From Nageia nagi (lineage: Eukaryota; Pinophyta): 64,000 bases of DNA. Shown here in pieces: positions 35,942-47,428 of the stretch (the first letter of the stretch is position 1; each line of letters begins with the position of its first letter). The stretch spans positions 47,120,001 to 47,184,000 of the forward strand of contig JBITNC010000001.1 of the NCBI GenBank assembly GCA_050084985.1, in the 5' to 3' direction. The position numbers and the translations under genes were made by a program. The notes beneath the pieces were generated by a model. The model made no database searches. It had not been told where the DNA came from and worked only from the letters and a program-made list of their open reading frames with translations.

Positions 35942-36940
35942 ATAAGGATATTTTTCCTTCATTTTTAAATATGGAACCTTATTTTGGCCAATATTCTTCT
36001 ACTTTTGATTCTTATGAGCATATTATTTTAAATATGGAGGAATATTTTGATAAATATAATTCATAATATGAGAATGATGAACTTAATTTATTACCTTCAA
36101 CATCACAATTAGATGAAACTTCTCACATGCTCATTGAAGAAACCATTCAAGTTAACATTGGTTGAGATGCTAACAATCATCATATTTGTTACTTGATAAT
36201 ATCTTAACTAAAGAGGAACAAGAGTTATTCATTAATCTTCTTAAAAGTATATTAAAAAAATTTCTTGGAAATATTATGACATACCTAGATTAGATTTCGA
36301 TCTAGTTGTTCCTAACCTTGTCCTTGAGAAATATGCAAAACCCATTAAGAAAAAGTTAAGAAAAATGCATCCAAAGATTGTACTCCTTATTTAAGAAGAA
36401 TTTCAAAAATATTTGGATGCTAGTTTTATCACACCTATTAACTATCTTACATGGGTTTCAAATGTTGTTCCTTTTGGTAAGAAAACTAAAGGAATTCAAA
36501 TATCCACTAATTTTTGAGATAATAATAAATCTTGTCCAAAATATAATTTTCCTCTACCTAGCATTGATAATATTGTATATGTAACTATATTTCATGAAAT
36601 TATCTCACTCATGGATGGTTTTAGTGGCTACAATCATATTCATATTGTAAAAAATAATTAACAATATAAAATTTCTTTCATAACACCTTGGGGAACCTTT
36701 TGCTATAAGGTCATGCCCTTTGGTTTAAAGAATGTAGGTGCCACATACCAACATGTCATGAAGTATATCTTTCATGACTACATGGGTGAAATTGTTGACT
36801 ACTATGTAGATGATATTTTGAAAAAAATTAAAACTAAAGAAAAACACCTTGAAGTCCTTGAAATCATTTTTGATAAACTTCTTGAGAATAATGTAAAACT
36901 TAATCCTAAAAAGTGTGTGTTTTCATGTTACTTCTAGTAA
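35942..36940 (+). pseudogene. gypsy reverse transcriptase remnant of element T
   Basis: The plus strand resumes element T after the LINE. Before the RT it reads YYDIPRLDFDLVVPNL and KPIKKKLRKMHPKI, the classic Tat pre-RT block. Then come EEFQKYLDASFITPINYLTW, VSNVVPFGKK, CPKYNFPLPSIDNI, TPWGTFCYKVMPFGLKN and YVDD at 36803-36814. The thumb signature KLNPKKCVFSC ends the open segment at 36937. Several stops interrupt the frame, but the YVDD codons are intact. Confidence 0.9.
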
Positions 36941-37049
36941 AACTCTTAAGTTACATTATTTCAAGAAGAGGATTGAGGTTGGTTGTCCCAAAATTAAAGT
37001 TATAAATGAAATGCTTACCCCTTAAAATATTTAAGAAATAAGAAGTTTA

Positions 37050-38060
37050 TCAAGAAAAATTAATGCAATCCATGGATTCATTACACAATTATCTGATAAA
37101 TTCAAACCTTTTAATCACCTTTTAAACAAAGGATTAAAATTTGAATGGAAAGAGGAGTGTCAAGAGGCATTTGACCAAATAAAAAAAACAAAAACCTTTT
37201 AGCTACTCCTATTTTTATGCCACCCAATCCTTCAAGACCATTTTACTTACAAATTTCTACTACTAATGTTGCTATTGGGACCATGTAGGCACAAAAGAAT
37301 AACATGAACAAATAGAAATCTATTTATTATATAAGTAGAAATCTTGTTTACTATGAGGTTTGATACATTCACATTAGGAAATTTTGCCTACTATTGTATT
37401 TGCAACATGTAAGTTGAGACATTAAATGCTAAATCATAATACTTATTTGTTTCTAGAAATGATCCTTTGAGATACTTGATGAGCCATGCATACATTAATT
37501 CAAGAACATCTAAATGGATAATGATATTAACTAAGTATGACCTTGATTTGTGAACTAAAAATTCATATAAGGGAAAGTGATTATTGATGAACTTGCTAAA
37601 TCTCCTTTGCATGATTCACAACCTTTATCACTTGATTTTCCCTTGATGATTCTATCTTTGTCTTGATTGAAGATGAGGAGTTTATTTTTATTGAGTATGA
37701 CCTTGACATTATCCTTTTCTTTGATGGATCTAAATATGAAGAAGGGGGTGGTGCTAGTATTCTTTTTATTACACCTCAAGGAGAACCTATCCTTTTATCA
37801 TTTAAGCTCAAATTCTATGCACAAATAATATGGCTAAATATGAGGCTCTTGTTTTTAGTCTACAAACTACAATCAATCTCAAATTTAAGAAAATTAAAAT
37901 TATTTGTGATTCACAACTTAGTGTTAATCAAGCCCTTGGTACTTATCAATAGCCATAATGAGATTTTAAAGAAGATAACTTTCTTGTTGGAAAAATCCTT
38001 TTGCAATTTGATAAGTATACCATTAAACCTTCCTTAAGATCCATCAATAGATTTGCAAAC
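37050..38060 (+). pseudogene. gypsy RNase H and connection remnant of element T
   Basis: A connection block FEWKEECQEAFDQIKK at about 37140-37190 is followed by the RNase H core in 37700-37830, DIILFFDGSKYEEGGGAS and LFITPQGEPILLSFKLKF. A frameshift near 37830 moves the following AKYEALVFSLQ and ICDSQLSVNQALGTY blocks to another frame. This is the Tat arrangement, without a chromodomain or spacer seen here. Confidence 0.8.
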
Positions 38061-38269
38061 ACCATGGGTTCATTATATTCTCTTATTCTATACCAAGAAA
38101 ATCAAGACAAGCTCACTATTCACATTACCACTTTACATAACCCCTCTTACATTGTTATACCCATGATTAATCAAATTGAAGTTGATAATGTTAATCCTTG
38201 GTATGCACTTGTGAAATATTTTCTTAAGCTTGGAATTAGCCCCCAAGATATGACCAAAAATTAAATATG

Positions 38270-39450
38270 ATGTTTCAAACAAAAATATGTTAAATACACT
38301 TGTTTAGGGACATGCTTTATAAATGTGGATATGAAGGTATTCTATTGTTATGTCTTTAACCTAATAAAATTCCCCTTGCTCTATCTCAAGCACATGATGG
38401 CACATGTGGTGGTCACTTTAGTGGCATGGAAATTACAAAATATTTGTTAACAATGGGATACTTTTGGCTAACACTTGAAAAACATTATATTAAATATGTT
38501 AAAAAATTCATTAAGTGTCAACAATTTGTGAACCTTAAACACATCCCTTCCTAAGACTTACAACTTGTTGCAACCATATGGCCCTTTTCATAATGGGGGT
38601 TAGATCTTGTTGGTCAAGTGTATCCCAATTCTTCTCAAGAATATAAATTCATTATTATTGCAACTAAATATTTTATAAAATGTGTAGAAGCCATGCCCCT
38701 AATTGAAGTTAAAGCACTTAAAATTGTGGAATTCATTGAGGCAAATCTTATTTTTATATTTGAAATCCCCTCCAAATTGATTATGGACAATGGAATTCCC
38801 TTTAAAATAAGGATGTTAGAGCTTTGTGTGATAAGTGTAATATTGAATTAAATTTCTCAACACATAATTATCCTTAATCTAATGGACAAGTAGAAGCCTC
38901 AAATAAGATCATTGTGAAAGCACTTTAAAATTTTGTTGGAAACTCACAAAGGGATTGGCATACTAGACTTTTCTATGCATTATGGGCATATAGAACAAGA
39001 ATCCACACACCTACATGAGAAACACTTTTTCATTAGTTTATGGTGCTGAATCTATTTTTACCATTGAACATGAAATTCCACCCATTCATGTTTCTTTATA
39101 ATACTTTATTGATGATACTACATACAAGCAACATAGGCTTTCCCAACTTGATTTACTTGATGAAAAATGTATAAGAGCCCTTCAAAATTTGATAATTTAC
39201 CAAGAAAGTATCAATATATTTATAACAAAAGGGTACATTATCATGAATTTGAAGTTGGTGACCTTTTCCTAAAAGAAAATTAACAAATCACAAGTCAACC
39301 AAGAGTAGAAAGAGGAAAGTTTACACCTAACTGGATAGGTCCTTAAATTGTAATCAACAAATATGGTTCAAGAGCATATAAATTGACAACCTTATAAGGT
39401 GTTGAAGAACTTGAAATAAATAATATATTTCATCTTTGACCCTTTTATAC
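38270..39450 (+). pseudogene. gypsy integrase remnant of element T
   Basis: The zinc-binding part AHDGTCGGHFSGMEITKYLL is at about 38389-38450, and the expected second C-x2-C reads FIKC, so one cysteine is lost. The core has WGLDLVGQVYP (38597-38630), TKYFIKCVEAMPL (38660-38700), LIMDNGIPF (38776-38803) and SNGQVEASNK (38878-38908), giving the D, D and E of the catalytic triad. The far C-terminal part up to 39450 is frameshifted. The enzyme would insert element cDNA. Confidence 0.85.
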
Positions 39451-41990
39451 TAAGACAATACTAGCAACCTTCAAAATAATCAAAAAATATTTTGCCAAAA
39501 ATAATAAAAAATAGAAAATACCAAAAAAAGTAAAACATGTTAAAAGCACAAAAATAAACATAGAAAATACAAAATACAAAAAGATTCTTGCATATCATAC
39601 TCCTCCCTTTGTCTTATATTAGCATTATAGAAAGATTTCAAGAGCTATATCAAGTAGCTCAAGGTTCCTTTTCATCTATCACTTGTCTTGTATCATCACT
39701 TTAGATCACTGAATTTAGAGTCAATACTTTGTATTTTTTCACTTTTTAATGTCATCCTATTTTTTTTGGGTGAATGGTAATAACAAGTCACTCATCTCCT
39801 ATCCACACTTAGTCTAGTTATGTCCACTTGTATTTTTCTTTGTCACCACTTGTATGTATATATATCATCAATCATGGTATGGACCATTGGACATCATGTT
39901 TTACCTAGTTTGGTATGGAGCTATAATATGTCCTACACATTAAGATGGAACTAAATCATTACCTATTTATATTTTTAATCATTTCATTTTTGTCTTCCCA
40001 CATCATTATCCTACATCATTTATCATTTCATCCATATGTCAAGTCTGTTGAATAACATTGTTAGCAACAATCCGAAAGTTGTTCAACAAAAGAGCTCATT
40101 ATACAAAATTAAATGGAAGTAAAACCCAAATACATTTTCAATTTTTCTTATGTTAAATTTTTATTTTATGATATTATTTTCTCTCTCTCATGTTTTCCTA
40201 TGTCAACTTTTAAGTCATTTTTCTCACTTTGTACCTTTTTGCACTCTGAACTTTTTGTCTTTCATTTGCTTTCACTTACTTGTTTAGCCATGTTAGTTTC
40301 TTTACAACTTATTTTATCCACTACAAAATTCTAAATTTGGTCACATTCCATAAGTTTCATTATGTCTTTATTTTTCCATATATCTTCTTTTTTTTCCTAA
40401 AGTGGGCTACTCGACCACTTTGGTCACTTTTTCAACCTATTTCGATTTTAGTCATTTGATCATTTTACCTTGCAAACTTATCCTATTTTGTATTTTTGTG
40501 TCTTAATATACCTTCTCAAGTCATTTAAACTTCTTTTGTAATCATTTCCAATTCCATTTTATTTTAGACCAAAAGTCCTAAAATTTGACACCTTAAAAGG
40601 TTGCCTTTGGTTTCCTAGTATTAAACCTAACAAACTAAGTCTATTTTTAATTATGTTGGTTTCTATTGGATCTTTTATATACTATCAATAATCCTATAAA
40701 TTATCATAGTCTAATTTTATCATTTGGTATCCTTTTGAAGATCAAAAAGAATCTCACTTGAAATGGTGCACTTTCAGTGAGCACTAAAGTTTTTCAAAAT
40801 CAAAGTTGGCATTCTTTTTGGCTTTGAAAATATGTCAAATGACCTTTGTTTTTGAAGCCATCTTTTTCAGAACTTATATTTTTTCATCCATCTATCATAT
40901 CATCAAACTTGTTTATCAAATTGGCATGGTGGTTGCTTGTTTTTAAGTGTCAAAGTTGGTCATTTTTCACTTTTTTAGAAGTGTTAAAATTATTAAATTA
41001 TTATTTTGGTTCATTTTAGTTATGATTTTGTAACATTGTTGAGTCATTATTTTTATATTTCATTATTTTTCACTTAACATGAATTTTTGAATCTGTGATT
41101 ATGGTCCCTTTTTATCATGTATTTGGCATCTTTTTAGGCCTCATTTTACATTGTTTTAGGTGTTCATTTATTAACAAGTTTTGTGTATTTTCACTTGTTT
41201 GTCTCACTTGTTATCACTACATCCTATTGTTTTCCATTTTTATTATTTTTATACTTAATTTATTTTATCAAAATATTTGGTCTTTTAAGTCTTGTCTTTT
41301 TAAACATAAGTGTTTTATCTTATGAAAATATTTATTGTTCTTTTACTTATCATTATCAATTGTTTTTTCATGATGATTTTTATCATTGTTGTTTTAATAT
41401 TTTTATCATTTTGTTATCTTTTTTTCATTATTTTATTTTGTAATCTTTTTAATCATTATTTCTTTTTCACTTTTTATCTATTTTTATCAATTTTTGATTT
41501 ATTTTTAAGTCAATTTTAATATGTTATTATCCATACATGTTCATTTTTTCCAAATATACATAGTACAACAAAGCATTTAAACTTAAAACATTACATCATC
41601 ATATTCAAACATAAATCATAAACATAAATATATGCATTGCATACATTGAAATATAGTATCATACATCATAAACATACAACATAGATCATTAACATAAAAT
41701 ATGCATTGCATCCATGAAAACATAGAATGTAAATCATCCAATATCATATAAACATCCACCAAAACAAATCATACATCTAGATATCTATACACCTATACAT
41801 CATACATATAGCAAAAGCATAAAACATAAAAAATCATATAAATGTGCATAATAAACTACATAAATGTACATCAAAATCAACCTCCTAAACATATAAATAT
41901 ACATATAATACATCGCATATAGTTGCATCATGCATCATCATAGACCATAAAGCATTGCGTACGTAGTTAACTCTACCTCTTGATGTGTGA
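39450..41990 (+). other. AT-rich noncoding region of element T downstream of pol
   Basis: No gene is seen. The part up to about 41520 is T-rich with short hydrophobic open frames that look like compositional noise. From about 41560 to 41940 the words acataaa, catac and atgcattgcat recur in a CATA-rich block. Confidence 0.4.
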
Positions 41991-43690
41991 GTTGGCTAGA
42001 TGAGATGACACATGATAAGATCCTCTTGATTGGCCCATATGATACTATGATCTCTATGTAGCCATTGATATTCTCTATGTACCCCAACTCATCCCTATCC
42101 TTAAAGTATTTGATACTCTTGGAAGTAGGTGATGAATCCTTGTAAATGTATCCTCATAAACTATTATGGTATCATTCACCCATATAAGGTAAATGGCTTT
42201 TCCATCTATTATCTTCTCATGCCTAGTGATTTGTTATTGTACCACATCCAACTCACCCTCTAGCATGCCCTCTACCTTTAGGACTTAGCTCCTCTAGTAG
42301 GTCCCACATCTACACATCTAGTATGTTAGTGTCACTCCCACTAACACTCTAGTCATCATCACCCATCCATATTCCCCCATCACCTCTATCTCATCCACCA
42401 TCATCTTCATCACCAAAATCACCTCTTCCACCTACACCTATAACCTAGGCATTATATCCTAGGCCACCACCTACATATACACCCATATCCATACTTGATA
42501 CCACACCATCACCTCCTCCATAACCACCATCCCCACCTACTAGGGGAGTTGCCACCACCAATTGTGTGATCCAAAATTGATCATATCCTAGGTTAGTCCC
42601 ACATCCATCACCATTGCTATGAGAGCTAGGGGATCTAACTTAGGCCTAATATCTACATATACTACTATAGGTAGCCCATCTAACCTAAATCTACTATATA
42701 CCTTTGGTTCCCTTGGCACATACTAAATGATCCCAAACTTTCAAGTGACTCTATCAAAATAAAAGTACTCAATCTTCCTACATCGATTCCTTAACCATCT
42801 AGATCTCTTAATCTTTTCCAACTCAAATCCATCCTTTTTCCATCTTAGTCTATCCATATAGGGTCTCCATATGAAATATTATTGCCTCATACTAGAGACC
42901 ACATATTTGTAATGTGTCAAATCCTCAATGTGGTATCACCATATGTGTGGCTCAAAGTCCCTCCCCCATCAAAGAGCATAGGGTACATCCATCCCTAGGT
43001 CATCCCATCCTACATTTGCATCTCTATGCATGTTCTAGGGAAGCTTTGGTGGCCTCTTTACTTAGATGTTCTCCCATCCTCAAATCAGAAGGAGTAGGGA
43101 GTATGCCATCCCTTGTCTTCACTTGATTTGGATCTTTTCCAACTCTCTATAGAATAATGCAAGTAAAGCTAGACCCCATGCAACAACTATCTCATCCTTA
43201 TGCATCCTCTTGAACATGTCACATAGCTTCCAAGAAATAATACCTCAAAAGAGTATGAATATATGTGTATTACAATGATGACCATTGCAAAGACTAATTG
43301 TGCCTCCCATATCCTTCTTTGATATGCATCCTCATATTCAAAACTATTGGTACCTTATTGTAGTCTCCACCAATCTTAGTCAATCAATCCCATTATCTTT
43401 GTTTGCTAGCCTATCTTCAATTATATTCCAATCATGAGCTCTCCCTATATGAAGATCATAAATATCTACCATATATCCTTGAGAGTGATGGTGCACTCTC
43501 TTTAAGGTACTAGAAATATGTTGGTGGAGGCATCCCACCTCTCCACCAATGCAGTGATGTATCCATTATCATAATCATAAGATCATCATCCTAATGTAGC
43601 TGAAACCTTACTAAGAAGAGCCACTCCTAGTACTCCTCACTCATGGTTCTTTATAGGAGCCCCCAAGTGGACCTAAAGTAGTAACACATG
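41990..43690 (-). pseudogene. plant mobile domain gene remnant 2, antisense inside element T
   Basis: On the minus strand, near 43440-43560, the text reads ITALVERWDASTNIFLVP and ECTITLKDI, the hallmark start of the plant mobile domain (PF10536). Near 42700-42800 it reads RNRCRKIEYFYFDRVT, KFGIIQYVPREPKVY, the counterpart of the D-R-V-x-R-Q-F-G-x-x-Q-x-I-P motif at the end of the domain. A glycine-rich tail follows at about 42420-42550. Stops and frame changes are numerous. The remnant lies between integrase and the 3' LTR of T, opposite to the element's own strand, so it is either captured cargo or a pre-existing insertion. Its function in T is unknown. Confidence 0.6.
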
Positions 43691-44578
43691 TCCACTCACT
43701 TTTCCTCCCATTAAAAATAGTAAAAATTTGTAAAATAGCATAAAAACCTTGACCTTAAGCATTTTCCTCTCCAACTAGGGTGAAAAATGGGATCCCCCAA
43801 TGTTTCCAAGTTAGAAACATTTGTACCCCTAGCATTTCCTTTTAGGAAATGTAGGAACCCCCCATATTTCCACCTTTTGACCCTAATTTCTCTTGAATAT
43901 GGCCTAAAAACCTCATTTTTATGTCCTATCTATCCATCCTTATTTTCTCTACTTTTCTACTCTATTTCTCATTCATTTTAGCTAAACATAATTTAGATTT
44001 ATCCTTCCCCTTTCAGTTTTACTAACTCAACCCATTTGTACAATTTAATTAAGTTAAAACCTAATTAAATTATAGTATTAGGGTTTAGTGCCAAATTGAA
44101 GTTTTTGTGGCTTATTCTAGTGATAGGTCATTGTGCCATGTTACCTATCTCATCTAAGTACAAGGAGGAGGTGGCAAAATCATAGCTCACTCAATAATAA
44201 TGGATGAATAAAAATAAGCCAAGTTAGCTTGCCCCTATCCTTTTGTAGCCCACCCAGTAGGAAACATCATCGCATTTTTCACCTAGTCCTAAATGCATAG
44301 ATATTTTCATAACATTGAGGTATTTTTGAAATATAGTCAAATTTCTAAAATGCTATGGTATTTATAAAAATGTTTTTTTTTTTTCTCTCTTGCTCTATTT
44401 TTAAGCCATTCTCTTCCCTTTAATTTTCAAATGCATCCTCATCTTCCTTACCTTATCATAAATGTGTTTGAGGGGGATCATATATACCACTTAGGGTAGT
44501 TACCCATCACATCACACTCACTTCATATTACACAAAATTAAATTTTTGCATTGCATTTAACCTAGGAAAAACATAAAT
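43691..44578. other. noncoding 3' region of element T
   Basis: I see no gene. A poly(T) run of 12 is at about 44373-44384. The region ends at the purine-rich tract before the 3' LTR. Confidence 0.4.
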
Positions 44579-44593
44579 AAAAAAGGGGTAAAA
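44579..44593 (+). other. polypurine tract of element T
   Basis: AAAAAAGGGGTAAAA lies immediately before the TGTAGA start of the 3' LTR, in the position and form of a plus-strand primer tract. Confidence 0.75.
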
Positions 44594-46380
44594 TGTAGAT
44601 ACCTAAATCTACAACGATGTGCTACATTTGACATAATCCTATTTTATCACTATCATGCTTATTTTATTCAACATTAATTAGGATTACTTTATTAATTTGA
44701 TCATATTTAATGATGCTTCATCAATAATTATTTATTTGCTTATCATAGTTAATTTTTAATTAATATTTTGCATATTAAATGATTACTTATCTTAATTATT
44801 TGCTTTGTAAATTGTAATTTATATTTTTTATATTTGTTGTATTTTGTTCATAGTTTTATATTTGGGAAATGTGAGTAAGATTTAGTCATGTTAAATGTAT
44901 TTTTGATCATATTCAATTACCTTTGAAAATACAATTATTATTTATCATGCTAATTATGTATTTTATCATAATCATATACTTAGATGTCACAATTAAACTT
45001 AGTCATGTTTGTTGTGTTTCGATCATAGTCACTTGGAAAGGGTAAGTATTATTTTTCAGATTAATTACATTTGTTATTATAGTCATTTATGGTTCAAGAG
45101 AACTTAAACTTAGTCATGTTTATTATTTTTTGAACCATATTCATTTACTTGCAAATTGTATATAATATTAATATTGTTATTTATGATTTTTATCATAGTC
45201 ATTTATGCCTAAAATATAATTAATATTAGTCATGTTGGTTATATTTAATCATTTTCTTTCCTTATTCAAATATGGATTAATTTAATAGTTTAAATATTTA
45301 CTTTATGTTATTAATGTTTATCACATTAATATGGCTAATTTATTTATTATTAATTTGCAAGAAAATATCTAGATATAATTTACACCTCACTTTGCCATGT
45401 CATTGATGATCCATCCAATAGTAAAGTAAGAAGACATAGAACTCCAATTATATATTTATGAATCACTATTTATGTTCCAAATATGTTCAATAGAAAAGAG
45501 ATAAGAAAAATGAATGACCATGTTCCCAATCTATCTCAAATCAAACAAAATCAAATCCAATTCAAATCCATTTTGAATCTAATTAAGAATCAATCAATTA
45601 ATAATTATTTTGGATTAAAATTTGTATGGATTTTGAATTCAAGAATTTACATGTCATATAAATATATTTAAGCAAGCTCATATCTCTATTTTTGGTTTGG
45701 TAACTTGTGAAAACTTTGATCTTTGAATTTTTTAATTCTTGTATCTTGGAGTAATGAATTTGAAGCCTTTCTACACCCAAAAATCTTCTACAAGCATCTA
45801 AGAAGAGGATTTGGGATTCCTTGACCTTGGAGAAAATTGGGAATTAGTCATTCCAAGCTTTATTTCTCCTATCAAATCAAAGATATACCCATCATGCTTG
45901 TAGACCTTATTTTCATTTTCTATTTCTATAGTAGGTTTATTTCATCTTGTAATCATGATTGAATTTCATATCTTGTCTTCTATACTTACAGGTTGTGAAA
46001 CACCAATAATCCTAGCATTTTGAAAGATAAATGTTTACATATTTATATAAATGCCTAAGATCATCATTTTTCCATAGTAAATGTAGTTTGGGAAAATTTT
46101 GAATTGATATTAGGATCTAGTTAATTGAACTAGGTACCATCATTCAAATATCAACATTATCAGGTCTAATCTGATGTTTGTTAACACCACCTTGATCTAT
46201 TCATATTATCTTTATTTGAGCTTAGTTTGTTTTGAAAGGATAGCTTGAGAAATCCTCCTTAATGGTTTGATCCAATATTTTGTTGTAGTTGGTTCTTATA
46301 GGATCTAGTCTAGCCTACACTTCAACTCTTATATGTTCAAATCTAAGTGTTCTTGAAAGGAGTAAATTTTACTTAAAATA
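44594..46380 (+). repeat. 3' LTR of element T
   Basis: It starts TGTAGATACC and is collinear with the 5' LTR at 21728-23477. The 56 bp tandem array is at about 44743-45235. It ends ttaaaata, in line with ttaaacta of the 5' LTR. The visible divergence is large, with many transitions and small indels, so T is an old insertion. Confidence 0.9.
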
Positions 46381-46499
46381 ATGTATAATAGCATGAATTC
46401 TTAGAATAAATGAAGTATATTTCACAACCAAGATTTATGTAATTATAGAATATGAAATAGAAGATAGCTAATGTGCTAATAAGATCTCAATCTCAATAG

Positions 46500-47428
46500 G
46501 TAGGTTAATGAATACCTAAAAATTTAAGTGGTGTTAGCTATCAAAATTGAAATGTTGATGATTTTCTTGTAATCATACTTACCCTTATATATGTAATATA
46601 AACTCCAAATTCCACTTCAAGAGATGAGCATCGATGTTGGGATATCTTACATAATAAATGATAAGAATACATGAGAAAGGAGCAATATAAATATTATAAC
46701 TAAAATAATAATAATAATTAGGGTTATTTATAACAAATTCAATTTAACCAAATAACCTAAAAATAATAGTAAATGATGATATGAAATATGATAATGACCT
46801 AATTGACCTTGATATATCAAACTGGAGTCTAGATTTATGAAAGATACAACCCTATATTTTACCTATCACTATGAATTAAGGTGATATCTAATTGAAAGAG
46901 GATGAATGATGAGCTTCTATGAATAAAAGAGCTATAGATCTAGCCTCAACCTAGTAATGAATTTAGGAACCTAGTGGTACCACCTAATCACCTTTCCATA
47001 TTACCTCACCCTTTCACTTGATGTCATCATGTCACCTTTGATACTTGGAATATCACTTGTGAATAGATGAAAAATATCATAGGAATGTAGAGATCAGAGT
47101 ATAACAAAATCCAAAAAAGATAGATGATTTTAAGAAACACTAGTTAATAATGGCACAAGTATATTTCCATCTATCAAGGATTCAGGATTATGTCATGTCA
47201 TGTCATATCTATAATCATGCATAACCCCTCCATCTTTATAGGAAAAAAGTTCTAGTGTTAAGGCTCTTCATTAGGCCTATTATGATGTCAAATCCACCTA
47301 TTATCATCAAACATAAAGGTAGATGAGAGTGCACAATTATAAGAGTATTTATTTAATAAATTAAATAAATTATTTTTAATACCTAAGAGGGTATTTTAAT
47401 TAAATTAAAATTCTTTTTTAGGTGTGAA
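46500..47428 (-). repeat. possible 5' LTR of element B
   Basis: Read on the minus strand it begins TGTTCACACC at 47428, carries a TATATAAGGG box near 46583-46592 and ends before a segment, near 46470-46510, that resembles the post-LTR segment of element A (7470-7500). It would complete the element whose gag is at 18430-21727 once element T is removed. No second copy is seen in the window, so both ends are tentative. Confidence 0.35.
47347..47370. repeat. perfect AT palindrome, 11 bp arms
   Basis: atttatttaat and attaaataaat are perfect inverted copies separated by aa. The palindrome lies near the start of the possible LTR of element B. Confidence 0.85.

Larger units (their letters stand above)
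21728..46380 (+). mobile_element. Tat-like Ty3/gypsy retrotransposon T, 24.65 kb including a nested LINE
   Basis: Two direct repeats, 21728-23477 and 44594-46380, begin TGTAGA and bracket gag, retropepsin, RT, RNase H and integrase in gypsy order on the plus strand. A primer-binding-like site follows the first and a purine-rich tract precedes the second. Without the 7.3 kb LINE at 28595-35925 the element is about 17.3 kb, which is long and fits the Tat/Ogre group. A PMD remnant lies antisense between integrase and the 3' LTR. The flanks acata (21723-21727) and atgta (46381-46385) agree at 3 of 5 positions with two transitions, a possible decayed target-site duplication. Confidence 0.9.

Noticed and set aside
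40113-41519. Several hydrophobic plus-strand frames downstream of the T integrase
   Set aside because: T-rich composition alone yields Phe/Leu/Ile-rich frames in all three registers. No membrane protein family is recognised.
21723-46385. acata/atgta as a certain target-site duplication of element T
   Set aside because: Only 3 of 5 bases match, so it is mentioned only as possible. LTR ends have decayed too.
7490-47428. The sequences at 7490-8120 and 46500-47428 as LTRs of one family
   Set aside because: Their starts differ (TGTATCTACC and TGTTCACACC) and only the leader next to them looks alike, so they were kept as separate low-confidence calls.
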